In this document: positions 1 through 9,942 of the stretch, in pieces
How the letters are laid out: each line of letters opens with the position of its first letter
Position numbering within the stretch: the first letter of the stretch is position 1
Source of the DNA: Solirhodobacter olei
GTDB taxonomy: Bacteria > Pseudomonadota > Alphaproteobacteria > Rhodobacterales > Rhodobacteraceae
Reading direction: 5' to 3'
NCBI RefSeq assembly: GCF_004010155.1
Contig: NZ_RRYH01000011.1
Span: 46,824-110,823 of the forward strand
Length of the DNA stretch: 64,000 nucleotides
Program-made: the position numbers and the translations under genes
The notes under the pieces: model-generated
What the model was told of the DNA's origin: nothing
What the model saw: the letters and a program-made list of their open reading frames with translations, nothing else
Databases searched by the model: none

Positions 1-1
1 G

Positions 2-3000
2 GGGGACGAGATCCACGCGGTGATCCGGGGCACCGGGCTGACCAATGACGGGGCCGACAAGATGTCCTACACCGCGCCGTCGGTCGCGGGGCAGGCGGCT
101 GCGGTTGCGGCGGCGCATCGCGATGCGGGCGTGGCGGCGGAGACGATCTCCTACGTCGAATGCCACGGGACGGCGACGCCGCTGGGCGACCCGATCGAGA
201 TCGCCGGGCTGAACCGGGCCTTCGGCGCGGGGCGGCCGGGAACGGTGGCAATCGGTTCGGTCAAGGGCAATATCGGCCATCTCGACGTCGCGGCGGGCAT
301 CGCCGGGCTGATCAAGACCGTTCAAATGCTGAAGGCGAAGGAGATCGCGCCGGTCGCGAATTTCCGTTCAGCCAACCCGCGGATCGATTTCGCGTCGGGC
401 CCGTTCCGCGTTGCCGACCGGCTGGAGCCCTGGCAGAGCGCCGGGCCGCGCCGGGCCGGCATCTCGGCCTTCGGGGTGGGCGGCACGAACGCGCATCTGG
501 TGCTGGAAGAGGCCCCCGAGGGCGCGAGCGCGGGGCGCGCGAAGACGACCAGGGCGCCGCAGGTGCTGCCGGTCTCGGCCGCCTCGGCAGAGGCTCTGGC
601 GGATCTCGCCGGGGCGCTGGCCACGCGGCTCGAGGGGGCCGACGCCCCGGCGCTGGCCGACGTGGCCTTTACGCTTCAGGAGGGCCGCCGGGTCTTCCCG
701 CATCGCTTTGCCGTCGCCGCGACATCGGCCGCGGAGGCCGCCGCCAAGCTGCGCGCGGTGCCGGCGACCAAGCCCCGGACGCCGAACAAGGCGCCGAAGG
801 TGATCTTCCTCTTCCCGGGCCAGGGGTCGCAATATCCCGGCATGGGCAAGGGGCTTTACCGCTCCGAACCGGAGTTCGCCCGCTGGATCGACCGCGGCGC
901 GGAGATCCTGAAGCCGCTGATCGACACCGATATCGCCGAGCTTCTGTGCTATGCCGATGTCTCTGACGCGGCCGCATCGCGGGCGCTGAAGGATACGCGG
1001 CTGACGCAGCCGGCGCTGTTCCTGACAGAGGTCGCGACGGCGCGTCTGTGGCTGGCGCGCGGCATCCAGCCGGATGCGATGATCGGCCATTCGGTGGGCG
1101 AGTTCGCCGCCGCCGTCATCGCCGGGATTCTGCGCTTCGAGGATGCGCTGCGCCTGATCGCCGCCCGCGGGCAGCTGATGCAGGACCAGCCGGCGGGCGC
1201 GATGCTGTCGGTTCGCGCGCCGCTGGCGGCGCTGATGCCGCATCTGGGACAGGGCGTGGATCTTGCCGCGACCAACGCGCCGCAGCTGCAGGTGGTCGCC
1301 GGGCCGGACGAGGCCATCGACGCGCTCGACGCGCGGCTGAAGGCGGCAGATATCGCCACCGTGCGGCTTCACACCTCGCATGCCTTCCACTCGGCGATGA
1401 TGGATCCGGTCGTGCCCGCGCTTCGGGCCCGGGCCGAGGGGCTTCGCCTTTCCGCGCCGGTGCTGCCGATCATCTCCTCCGTCACCGGGGCTCGGATGAC
1501 GGATGCGGAGGCGACTAGCGCGGACTACTGGGCCACGCAGGCCCGCAAGCCGGTGAACTTCCAGGCGGCGCTGGAGACGGCGGCGCGCGCGTTCACCAAT
1601 GAGAATTCAGAGATCGGGGCACCGGCGTTCGTCGAGGTGGGGGCGGGCAGAACGCTCTCGGCCTTCGCCGGGCAGACCCTGAAGCGCGGCGGCCATGGCG
1701 GGATCTTCCAGTCATTGCCGGATCATACCCAGGAAGGTCTTGACGATGAGACCGTCATGGCCGCCGCGTTCGCAGACCTCTGGGCCGTCGGGGTGGAGGT
1801 GGATTTCGCCCGCCTCGACCGCGGCGCCCGGAAGGTGTCGCTGCCGCCGCATCCGTTCCGGCGCAGCCGTCACTGGGTGGACGGCCCGAAGACCGTCCCG
1901 GCCAACGCGGCCGCTCCCGCCCCGGCGCAGAATGCTGCCACCATTGCCGAGCCCATTGTTGAACCCGTGACCCTTTCAAGTGACGAGGACGCCATGCCCG
2001 CAGCCGACCGCAAGCTCCGCCTGACAGGGGAGCTGCTTGCGCTCTTCTCCGATATCTCCGGCGACGCGCTGGGGCCGGAGGAGGCGCAGGTTCCGTTCCT
2101 AGAGCTGGGCTTCGACTCGCTCTTCATGGCCCAGGCGGCAAGTGCGCTTGGCCGGAACTACGGCGTGGAGGTGTCCTTCCGCGCGATGATCTCTGATTAC
2201 CCGTCGATCGATGCGCTGGCGGGCCACCTTGACGGGGTCCTGCCGGCGGAGGCCCCGGTGGCCGCGCCTGCCCCGGTGGCCGCGGCTGCCCCTGCCCCAG
2301 CGCCCGTGGCCGCTACCGTGGCGCCCGCGCCGGCGCCCATGCTCTCCGGCGACCTAGCCGGGGTGATCCAGGCGCAGATGCAGGCGATGCAGTCGGTCTT
2401 TGCAGAACAGCTGCGCGCGCTCGGGGGCCAACCGGCGGCCCAGCCCGCCGCGGTTCCGGCGCCGGCCATGGTTCGGGCGCCCGCGCCTGCCGCCGCTCCG
2501 ACCTCTGCCCCAGTTCCGCCCCCCGCCCCTGCCATTCCCGCGGCAGCCGAGGCGGAGCCGAAGGAGACGGGCTTCAAGCTCGGCCGAGGGCCGAACGTCT
2601 CTGCCGCCGTGCTGACGGCGGAGCAGCGCACCTTCGTGGCCGATCTCGCGCGGCGCTATTCCACCCGCCATGCGAAATCCAAGGCGCATACGGCCGAATT
2701 CCGGCCGACGCATGCCGACCCGCGCACCGCCTCGGGCTTCCATCCGGACTGGAAGGAGCTGGTGTTCCCGATCGTCGCGGAACGCTCCAAGGGCGCGCAT
2801 ATCTGGGATCTCGACGGAAACCGCTTCGTCGACGTGGTGAACGGTTTCGGGCAGACCGCCTTCGGCCATTCGCCCGATTTCGTCGCCGAGGCGGTGAAGC
2901 GGCAGCTTGACAAGGGCTATGCGATCGGCCCGCAGGCCGACCTCGCCGGGCCGATGGCGGCGCGGCTGGCCGCCTTCCTCGGCCATGAGCGGGTGACCTT

Positions 3001-6000
3001 CTGCAACACCGGATCCGAGGCCGTGATGGCGGCGATGCGGATCGCCCGCACCGTGACCGGGCGGGAGCGGATCGTCGTCTTCTCCAACGACTACCACGGC
3101 CAGTTCGACGAGGTGCTGGTCCGCGGCAAGGCGCGCGGCGAGCCCGGCGCGCTGCCGGTGGCGCCGGGGATCCCGCGCTCCGGCCTCGCCAACATGGTGG
3201 TGCTGCCCTACGGAGCGCAGGAGAGCCTCGACTGGGTCCGCGCCAATGTTTCCGACATCGCGGGCGTGATCGTGGAGCCGGTGCAGAGCCGCCATCCCGA
3301 GCTGCAGCCCGCCGATTTCGTGCGGAGCCTGCGCGAGATCACCCGCGAGGGCGGCGCGGCGCTGGTGATGGACGAGGTCGTCACTGGCTTCCGCACCCAC
3401 GCGCGCGGGATGCAGGCCGTTTGGGGCATCGAGGCCGACATGGCGACCTATGGCAAGGTCGTTGGCGGCGGCATGCCGATCGGGCTGCTGGCCGGGAAGG
3501 GCCGGTTCATGGACGCGCTTGACGGCGGGGCCTGGAGCTATGGCGACGCCAGCAAGCCCGAGGCGGCGCCGACCTTCTTCGCCGGCACCTTCGTGCGCCA
3601 TCCGCTGACGCTGGCGGCGATCGAGGCGGTGCTCGACCATCTCGACGCCAAGGGCGCGGTGCTGTGGGAAAACGTGCCCGCCCGCGCGGCGGCGCTGGCG
3701 GCGCGGATGAACGCGCATCTGGAAAGCCGGGGGCTGCCCGGGTTCGTGACCCAGTTCAACGGCTGGTTCGTCATCAACGCCACGGCGCAGGATCCGCGGG
3801 CGAGCCTTCTGTTCCCGCTGATGCGGCTGGAGGGGGTGCATATCCTCGACGGCTATTGCGGGTTCCTGACCACGGCGCATGACGCGGCCGACATCGAGGC
3901 GATCTTCACCGCTTTCGCGAAGTCCGTTGATGCGCTTCAGAGGGTAGGGATCCTTGCCGGCAATGGCACGGTGCTTGCCGCGCCGGTGGCGCCGAATGCG
4001 GCGGCGGCCCCCCTGCCCGCCCGTGTGCCGCTGACCGAGAGCCAGCGCGAGATCTGGATGACCCACCAGCTTGGCGACAAGCCGGCGGCGAGCTTCAACG
4101 AGGGGCTTTCGCTGCGCCTCGACGGGCCTCTCGACCAGCCCGCGCTGGAGGTTTCGCTGGCCGAACTCATCGCGCGGCACGATGCGCTGAGGATGGTCTT
4201 CGACCGCTCCGGCGAGTCCTTCGAGATCCGGGCCGAGGCGGCGCCGGCGCTGGTCTTCACCGATCTCTCCGGCGAGGGGGAGCCCGAGGCCGGGCTGGCA
4301 CAGATCGTGGCCGAGGAGCAGGCGGAGCCCGTCGACATCACCGGCGCGGGCGTGCTGCGGCTGCACCTGGTGCGGCTTGGCGCCGAAGCACATGTGCTGG
4401 TGATGACGGCGCATCACATCGCTGTCGACGGCTGGTCCTTCGGCCTGCTGGTGCAGGACCTGGCCGAGCTTTACGGCGCGAAGGTCGAGGGCCGGGCGGC
4501 GAAGCTTGCCCCCGCGCCCTCGTTCGCGGCGCATGCACGACAGGCCGATCCGGCGCCCTCGGCAGAGACGCTGGCCTACTGGCGCGGCCAGTTCGCAGAA
4601 ATCCCGGCGCTGCCGGAGCTGCCCTCCGACCGGGCCCGCCCGGCGGCCAAGAGCTTCAACGGCGCGACGGTCAGCACACGCATCGCGGGCGAGCTGGTGA
4701 AGGACGTCCGCAAGGCCGGGGCGAAGCAGGGCTGCACGCTCTTCGCGACCCTCTTCGCCGGGCTGCAGGTCACGCTGGGCCGCCTCAGCGGCGCGCGCGA
4801 CGTGGTGCTGGGCGTGCCCTCGGCGGGGCAGATGCTGCTGGAGGATGGCGCGCTGGTCGGCCACCTGGTGAACCTGCTGCCGATCCGAGCCGCCTTCGAT
4901 CCGGCCGAACCCGTCGCCGCCCATCTGAAGCGGGCGAGCGGGGCCGTCATGGAGGCCTTCGAGCATCGCGCGGTGACCTTCGGCACGCTGGTGCGCGAGC
5001 TGGGCGTGCCGCGGTCGCTGAACCGGCTGCCGCTGACCGAGGTGCAGTTCAACTTCGAGCGCGGCATCGACCCGATGCGCGCGGGCGACCTGACCCTGAC
5101 GGCCGAGACCAACGCCAAGGCGGCGGCGAATTTCGACATGTTCCTGAACGTGATGGAGGGGCCGGACGGGCTGACCATCCATGTCGATTACAACACCGAC
5201 TGCTATGACGCGGAGACGATGCGCCGCTGGATCGGCCATTACCGCGCCGTGCTGGAGGCCATCGCGGCGGACAGCTCGACCCCCATCGCGGCGCTGCCGA
5301 TGCATGACGCGGCGGCGCTGGAGGCGCTGGTCGAGGGCACCAACGCCTCCGCCCTCGCCTTCGACCGCGATGCGATGATCCAGGACCTCGTCGCCCAGGG
5401 GGCGGCGCGCGATCCGGAAGCGGTTGCCGTCGAGGACGAGGCCGGCCGCATGACCCATGGCGAGCTTGCCCGGCGCAGCGATGCGCTGGCGGCCCATATC
5501 CAGTCGGCGCTGCCGAAGGCCGGAGCCCGGGTGGCGGTGGCGCTGCCGCGGGGCGCGGGGATGCTGGTGGCGCTGCTCGCTGTGCTGAAGGCGGGGCACA
5601 CCTATGTGCCGCTCGACCCCCGCCAGCCGGAGGCGCGGCTGAAGACCATCGTGGAGACGGCCGAGGCCGCCGCCGTGGTGGCCGAGGCCGCCCCCTTCGC
5701 CCCCGCGCTGAAGCTGATCCGCCCGTCGCAGGCGCCGGACTACGGCCTGCCCTCGACGGTCGCGCCGGATTCGGAGCGCGCGGCCTATGTCATCTTCACC
5801 TCCGGCTCGACCGGGGTGCCGAAGGGCGTCGCCGTGCCGCATCGGGCGGTGGTGAACTTCCTCACCTCCATGGCCCGCGAGCCCGGGCTGAAGGCGGGCG
5901 ACGCGCTCCTGTCCGTCACCACGGTCATGTTTGACATCGCGGTGCTGGAACTCTTCCTGCCGCTCACGGCCGGGGCGAAGGTCGTGCTGCCCTCGAGCGA

Positions 6001-7165
6001 GGCGGTACGCGCGGCCTTCCCGCTGGTCGAGCGGCTGGAGAAGGGCGACATCGCCATGATGCAGGCGACGCCGACGCTCTGGTCGATGCTGCTGGAGGCA
6101 GGCTTCACGCCCAAGCCGGGCCTCAGCCTGCTAGCGGGCGGCGAGCCGCTGCCGGCGGACCTCGCGCGGCGGCTGACCGCCGGGGGTGCCACGCTCTGGA
6201 ACATGTATGGGCCGACGGAGACGACGATCTGGTCCGCGCTGCGCCGGATCGGGCCGGAGGATCCGATCACCATCGGCCGCCCGATCGCCAACACCGAGCT
6301 GCACATCCTTTCCGAGGCCGGAGAGGTGCAGCCCGTGGGCGCGGTGGGCGAGCTTAACATCGGCGGCGAGGGCCTCGCACTTGGCTACTACGAACGACCG
6401 GAGCTGACGGCGGCGGCGTTCCGCGAGGTCACTCTCATGGGCCGGACGCGCAGACTTTATGCCACGGGTGACCTCGCCCGGCGGCTGCCTAGTGGCGAGA
6501 TCGTGGTGCTTGGCCGCAAGGATGCGCAGGTGAAGCTGCGTGGCTTCCGGATCGAGCTGGGCGAGATCGAGGCACGGCTGCGCGCGCTGCCCGGCGTCGA
6601 CAAGGCGGCCGTGGACGTGCGCGAGAAGGCGTCGGGCGACCGGGGCCTGGTGGCCTGGCTGGTGCCAGAGGCGGGCGTGGAGCCCGATATTGCCGCCCTC
6701 GCCGAGGCGCTGGCCGAGGCGCTGCCCGACTACATGCTGCCGCAGTCCTGGATGATCCTTCCCGCGCTGCCGCAGACCGCCAACGGCAAGCTTGACCGCA
6801 AGGCGCTGCCCGCGCCGGAGGCAGGCGAGGCCGCGGCCCCGCCGCCAGACGCCAGCGCGGGGGGCCCGACCGGCGCCGAGAGCGAGATGGAGCACCAGCT
6901 GGCCGCGATCTGGGCCGACGTGTTGGGCCGCGAGGTGCCGGTGACGGCGACGCTGCAGGCGCTCGGCGCCGATTCGCTCGCGGTCTTCCGGATCGCCGCG
7001 AAGATGCTGGGCGCGGGGCTGGACCTGGAGGCGCGCGATCTGTTCGCCCATCCCTCCGTGCGGGCGCTTGCCGCCTACGCGGACGGCAGGGAGGCGGCGC
7101 CAAAGCGGCCCTCGCTTCAGGACTTCAAGGGCGGCGCGCGGCGCGGCATCCGGAGGGCTTCCTGA
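2..7165 (+). CDS. Hybrid PKS-NRPS, 5'-truncated: KS(partial)-AT-ACP-aminotransferase-C-A-T
   Basis: Extends a polyketide chain, aminates it and condenses it with an amino acid. The frame is open from base 2, so the N-terminus and the ketosynthase Cys lie outside the window. Visible order: KS C-terminal part with both His motifs (HGTATPLGDP near base 164, NIGHLD near 278); acyltransferase with GHSVGE (Ser at 1091) and HAFHS, the malonyl-type signature; ACP (GFDSL, Ser at 2117); a long Ala/Pro linker; class-III PLP aminotransferase with its Lys in YGKVVGGG (3455); condensation domain with HHIAVDG (4412); adenylation domain with TSGSTGVPKG, YGPTETT and NGKLDRKAL; carrier with GADSL (Ser at 6974). 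KS-ACP-AMT-C-A-T resembles MycA of the iturin/mycosubtilin family, which makes beta-amino fatty-acyl peptides. That the product is a beta-amino acyl peptide is inference. The next NRPS gene overlaps its stop by one base. Confidence 0.93.
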   Translation, partial: GDEIHAVIRGTGLTNDGADKMSYTAPSVAGQAAAVAAAHRDAGVAAETISYVECHGTATPLGDPIEIAGLNRAFGAGRPGTVAIGSVKGNIGHLDVAAGIAGLIKTVQMLKAKEIAPVANFRSANPRIDFASGPFRVADRLEPWQSAGPRRAGISAFGVGGTNAHLVLEEAPEGASAGRAKTTRAPQVLPVSAASAEALADLAGALATRLEGADAPALADVAFTLQEGRRVFPHRFAVAATSAAEAAAKLRAVPATKPRTPNKAPKVIFLFPGQGSQYPGMGKGLYRSEPEFARWIDRGAEILKPLIDTDIAELLCYADVSDAAASRALKDTRLTQPALFLTEVATARLWLARGIQPDAMIGHSVGEFAAAVIAGILRFEDALRLIAARGQLMQDQPAGAMLSVRAPLAALMPHLGQGVDLAATNAPQLQVVAGPDEAIDALDARLKAADIATVRLHTSHAFHSAMMDPVVPALRARAEGLRLSAPVLPIISSVTGARMTDAEATSADYWATQARKPVNFQAALETAARAFTNENSEIGAPAFVEVGAGRTLSAFAGQTLKRGGHGGIFQSLPDHTQEGLDDETVMAAAFADLWAVGVEVDFARLDRGARKVSLPPHPFRRSRHWVDGPKTVPANAAAPAPAQNAATIAEPIVEPVTLSSDEDAMPAADRKLRLTGELLALFSDISGDALGPEEAQVPFLELGFDSLFMAQAASALGRNYGVEVSFRAMISDYPSIDALAGHLDGVLPAEAPVAAPAPVAAAAPAPAPVAATVAPAPAPMLSGDLAGVIQAQMQAMQSVFAEQLRALGGQPAAQPAAVPAPAMVRAPAPAAAPTSAPVPPPAPAIPAAAEAEPKETGFKLGRGPNVSAAVLTAEQRTFVADLARRYSTRHAKSKAHTAEFRPTHADPRTASGFHPDWKELVFPIVAERSKGAHIWDLDGNRFVDVVNGFGQTAFGHSPDFVAEAVKRQLDKGYAIGPQADLAGPMAARLAAFLGHERVTFCNTGSEAVMAAMRIARTVTGRERIVVFSNDYHGQFDEVLVRGKARGEPGALPVAPGIPRSGLANMVVLPYGAQESLDWVRANVSDIAGVIVEPVQSRHPELQPADFVRSLREITREGGAALVMDEVVTGFRTHARGMQAVWGIEADMATYGKVVGGGMPIGLLAGKGRFMDALDGGAWSYGDASKPEAAPTFFAGTFVRHPLTLAAIEAVLDHLDAKGAVLWENVPARAAALAARMNAHLESRGLPGFVTQFNGWFVINATAQDPRASLLFPLMRLEGVHILDGYCGFLTTAHDAADIEAIFTAFAKSVDALQRVGILAGNGTVLAAPVAPNAAAAPLPARVPLTESQREIWMTHQLGDKPAASFNEGLSLRLDGPLDQPALEVSLAELIARHDALRMVFDRSGESFEIRAEAAPALVFTDLSGEGEPEAGLAQIVAEEQAEPVDITGAGVLRLHLVRLGAEAHVLVMTAHHIAVDGWSFGLLVQDLAELYGAKVEGRAAKLAPAPSFAAHARQADPAPSAETLAYWRGQFAEIPALPELPSDRARPAAKSFNGATVSTRIAGELVKDVRKAGAKQGCTLFATLFAGLQVTLGRLSGARDVVLGVPSAGQMLLEDGALVGHLVNLLPIRAAFDPAEPVAAHLKRASGAVMEAFEHRAVTFGTLVRELGVPRSLNRLPLTEVQFNFERGIDPMRAGDLTLTAETNAKAAANFDMFLNVMEGPDGLTIHVDYNTDCYDAETMRRWIGHYRAVLEAIAADSSTPIAALPMHDAAALEALVEGTNASALAFDRDAMIQDLVAQGAARDPEAVAVEDEAGRMTHGELARRSDALAAHIQSALPKAGARVAVALPRGAGMLVALLAVLKAGHTYVPLDPRQPEARLKTIVETAEAAAVVAEAAPFAPALKLIRPSQAPDYGLPSTVAPDSERAAYVIFTSGSTGVPKGVAVPHRAVVNFLTSMAREPGLKAGDALLSVTTVMFDIAVLELFLPLTAGAKVVLPSSEAVRAAFPLVERLEKGDIAMMQATPTLWSMLLEAGFTPKPGLSLLAGGEPLPADLARRLTAGGATLWNMYGPTETTIWSALRRIGPEDPITIGRPIANTELHILSEAGEVQPVGAVGELNIGGEGLALGYYERPELTAAAFREVTLMGRTRRLYATGDLARRLPSGEIVVLGRKDAQVKLRGFRIELGEIEARLRALPGVDKAAVDVREKASGDRGLVAWLVPEAGVEPDIAALAEALAEALPDYMLPQSWMILPALPQTANGKLDRKALPAPEAGEAAAPPPDASAGGPTGAESEMEHQLAAIWADVLGREVPVTATLQALGADSLAVFRIAAKMLGAGLDLEARDLFAHPSVRALAAYADGREAAPKRPSLQDFKGGARRGIRRAS

Positions 7166-9942
7166 TGCGGGCCGAAGAAAGTCAGAACCGGGGCGGCGAA
7201 GTTGTCGCCAGGTTCCCCTGCTCGGGCGCGCAGCGGCAGTTCTGGTTCCTGGACCAGTTCAACCCGGGCGACCCCTCGCTCAACGTCGCGATGCGTTGGG
7301 AGATCGAGGGACGGCTGCAGGATGGCAATATCGAGCGCGCACTGCAGGCCGCAGTGGAACGGCACGAGATCCTGCGCACCCGCTTCGCGGAGGTCGACGG
7401 CGAGCCGGAGCAGGAGGTCCTGGCCCGGGTGGAGTTCCGCCCGAGCCTGATCGACCTGCGCACCACGCCCGCGGCGGAGCGCCCGGCGCGGATCGAGGAG
7501 ATCATCGAGGCCGAGGCGGCGCGGCCCTTCGACCTCTCACGCGCCTGCCAGCTGCGGGCGGTGGCGATCCGGGGCGCCGCGGACCGCGTGACGATTCTGG
7601 TCGTCGCGCATCACGCGATCTTCGACGGGCTGTCGATTGCCGTCCTCGCCCGGGACTTCGCCCGCTTCGCCGAGGCCTTCGAGCTTGGACGGAGCGCCGA
7701 GGCTGACGAGCTGCCGCTGCAATACGGCGATTTCGCCATGTGGCAGGCGGAGATGCTCGCCTCCGGGGTCGCGGCAGAGGATCGAGCCTATTGGGCAAGG
7801 CAGATGCAGGGCGCAGAGCATTTCGAGCTGGAGCCCGACAAGCCCCGCCCGGCCAAGCGCTCGCATGCCGTGGCGCGGATCCATGGCGATCTGCCCGACG
7901 GGTTCGACGCCCGCTTCGAGGCGGCGGTCGAACGGGCGGGCAGTTCCGCCTTCGTCTTCGGCGCAGCGGTGGTCGGCGCCAGTCTCGCCCGGGCGGCGGG
8001 GCGGCGCGAGGTGGTCTTCAGCCTGCCCGTCTCCGACCGGCCGGACCCGGATCTGGAACAGCTCGTGGGCCCATTCATCGTGACCCAGGCCCTGCGCTTC
8101 CCGGCGGAGCCCGAGGCCAGCTTCGGCGCGCATCTGGCCGGCGTCCGCACGGCGGTGGAAGGCGGGCTTGCGCATCGCAACCTCGAGTTCTCCACCCTCG
8201 TCGAGATCGTGAACCCGCCGCGCGACCCATCGCGCGCGCCGATCACCTCGGTCGCGCTGAACTTCATGCCGGTCTTCAGCGACACGCTGGACCAGGGCGC
8301 CTTCCGCCTGACGCCGGCCCCGGCGTTCAACCCGGGCGCCGTTCAGGACCTTCACATCCATTTCATGCGCCGCGCCGCGGGCTGGCGGATGACGATCGAA
8401 TATTGCCCCGACCTCTACGAAAGCTCGACGATCGAGGGGCTGATCGCCACGATCACCCAAGGGTTCGAGGCGGTCTTCGCCGATCCGGAGACGCGGCTCG
8501 GCGCGCTTCCCCTCGCCCCCGCCCTGGCGCGGCGCGGCGAGACGGAAAGCCGCGGGCTGAAGCGGGTGGAGCAGGTGCTGGCCGCCCATCCGGAGGTTGG
8601 CGCCGCGGCGGCGGTAGCGGCGGGGGCGCAGGCCTATGGCTTCGTCAGCCCCCGCGAGGGCAGCCTGATGCCGCTGGAACAGCTGCCGGCGGCGCTGATG
8701 GCGCATGCGGCGGCAGAGCTGCCGGAAGAGGCGCGGCCGTCGGGGGTTTCCGTCCTTGCCGCGCTGCCCCGGACCGCATCGGGCGATATCGACCGGGCGC
8801 GGCTGCCGGTGCCGCCGGAACCCACCGCCGTACCCGTGGCCAAGGCCGCCGCGGCGGTGCAGAGCCGCGAGGAGATCGAGGCGACGCTCGAGACGCTCTG
8901 GAAGGAGCTTCTCGACCTGCCGCAGGTGCCGCATGGCGCGAGCTTCTTCGACCTCGGCGGGCACTCGCTGCTGGCGGTGCGCATGATCGCGCGGCTGCGC
9001 GCGACATTCCGCGTGGGCCTCGGCGTGGCGAGCCTTTACGCGCAGCCGACGATCCTTGGCCTCGCCGGGCTGATCCGGGCGGAGCTGGCGCCTGCTGCGG
9101 GCGCCATCGCAGCGCCGGTGCCGGAGGACGACTGGCGCATCGAGCCGCTGCAATCCGGCGGCACCGGCGCGCCGATCATTGCGGTTAATGACGTGGGCAT
9201 CATGGTTTCCGCACTGGGACACATGCGCGAGCGGCACCAGGCCACCTGCGTGCGGCTTTTCGACGGCAGCCGGGGCATCGACCAGACCCCGCGCAGCTTC
9301 GAGGAGATCGCGGCGGAATATGCCAAGGTCGTCCGCCGGGTGCAGCCAGAGGGGCCATATGTCTTCTTCGGCATCTGCGTCCACGGCAATATCGCGCTGG
9401 AGACGGCGCGCATCCTGCAGGCGGAGGGGGCGGAGATCTCCGCCGTCATCATCAAGGACGTGTGGGAGCCGGGCTATGCCGCGCGGCTGAAGGGCGACAG
9501 CTATCGCCGCTGGCTGGAACGGTTCGCAGCGCTGCGCACCAAGATCCGCGCCGTGCGGCGGGGGCGGATGACCGTCTCAGCGATGCTCGGGAGCTATCGG
9601 ATCGTGCGGAAAACGGGGCTGTTGCAGCTCGCCCGCGCCATGGGGCTGATCGACCGGGTGCGCTGGACCGACATGACGCCCGAGCAGGAAGGGTTCGTGG
9701 CCTATATCTCGGCCGCGCGGAACCAGTACCGGCCGGCGCCCTTCAACGCCCCGGTCCTGCATGTCGTCACCGGCATCACCCCGCGTGGCCGCGCCTTTGC
9801 TCCCTCGATCGGCTGGGAGGACGTGGTGACCGGGCCGCTGAAGACGGTCTACATCGAGGATCTGGCGGTGTCCCGCGGCCGCGAGTTCGGCACCAGGGAT
9901 CTCGCCCGCGAGATCGAGACCTTCCTGGCCGAACAGGCCTAG
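7165..9942 (+). CDS. Terminal NRPS protein: C - adenylation remnant - T - thioesterase (Cys variant)
   Basis: Last protein of the assembly line (925 aa); the ATG shares its A with the TGA of the upstream gene, implying translational coupling. The condensation domain (about residues 10-430) has an intact HHAIFDG motif. Residues about 450-560 resemble only the small C-terminal subdomain of an adenylation domain, ending in SGDIDRARLP, where the catalytic Lys of the usual NGKxDR is Asp. The large adenylation subdomain is absent. A carrier domain follows with GGHSLL (Ser601), then an alpha/beta-hydrolase thioesterase. Its elbow reads GICVHG, putting Cys738 where the usual Ser sits. Asp765 in IIKDVW is 27 residues later, matching my recollection of the Ser80-Asp107 spacing in the surfactin TE. 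No His is visible at the expected C-terminal site. It may be a Cys-dependent or altered release enzyme; activity is uncertain. Confidence 0.92.
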   Translation: MRAEESQNRGGEVVARFPCSGAQRQFWFLDQFNPGDPSLNVAMRWEIEGRLQDGNIERALQAAVERHEILRTRFAEVDGEPEQEVLARVEFRPSLIDLRTTPAAERPARIEEIIEAEAARPFDLSRACQLRAVAIRGAADRVTILVVAHHAIFDGLSIAVLARDFARFAEAFELGRSAEADELPLQYGDFAMWQAEMLASGVAAEDRAYWARQMQGAEHFELEPDKPRPAKRSHAVARIHGDLPDGFDARFEAAVERAGSSAFVFGAAVVGASLARAAGRREVVFSLPVSDRPDPDLEQLVGPFIVTQALRFPAEPEASFGAHLAGVRTAVEGGLAHRNLEFSTLVEIVNPPRDPSRAPITSVALNFMPVFSDTLDQGAFRLTPAPAFNPGAVQDLHIHFMRRAAGWRMTIEYCPDLYESSTIEGLIATITQGFEAVFADPETRLGALPLAPALARRGETESRGLKRVEQVLAAHPEVGAAAAVAAGAQAYGFVSPREGSLMPLEQLPAALMAHAAAELPEEARPSGVSVLAALPRTASGDIDRARLPVPPEPTAVPVAKAAAAVQSREEIEATLETLWKELLDLPQVPHGASFFDLGGHSLLAVRMIARLRATFRVGLGVASLYAQPTILGLAGLIRAELAPAAGAIAAPVPEDDWRIEPLQSGGTGAPIIAVNDVGIMVSALGHMRERHQATCVRLFDGSRGIDQTPRSFEEIAAEYAKVVRRVQPEGPYVFFGICVHGNIALETARILQAEGAEISAVIIKDVWEPGYAARLKGDSYRRWLERFAALRTKIRAVRRGRMTVSAMLGSYRIVRKTGLLQLARAMGLIDRVRWTDMTPEQEGFVAYISAARNQYRPAPFNAPVLHVVTGITPRGRAFAPSIGWEDVVTGPLKTVYIEDLAVSRGREFGTRDLAREIETFLAEQA

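Noticed and set aside
2354..5842. Minus-strand open frame of 1162 codons
   Set aside because: It is antisense to the PKS-NRPS gene, which has all its domain motifs in the plus frame. The frame is a product of high GC and has no recognisable motif.
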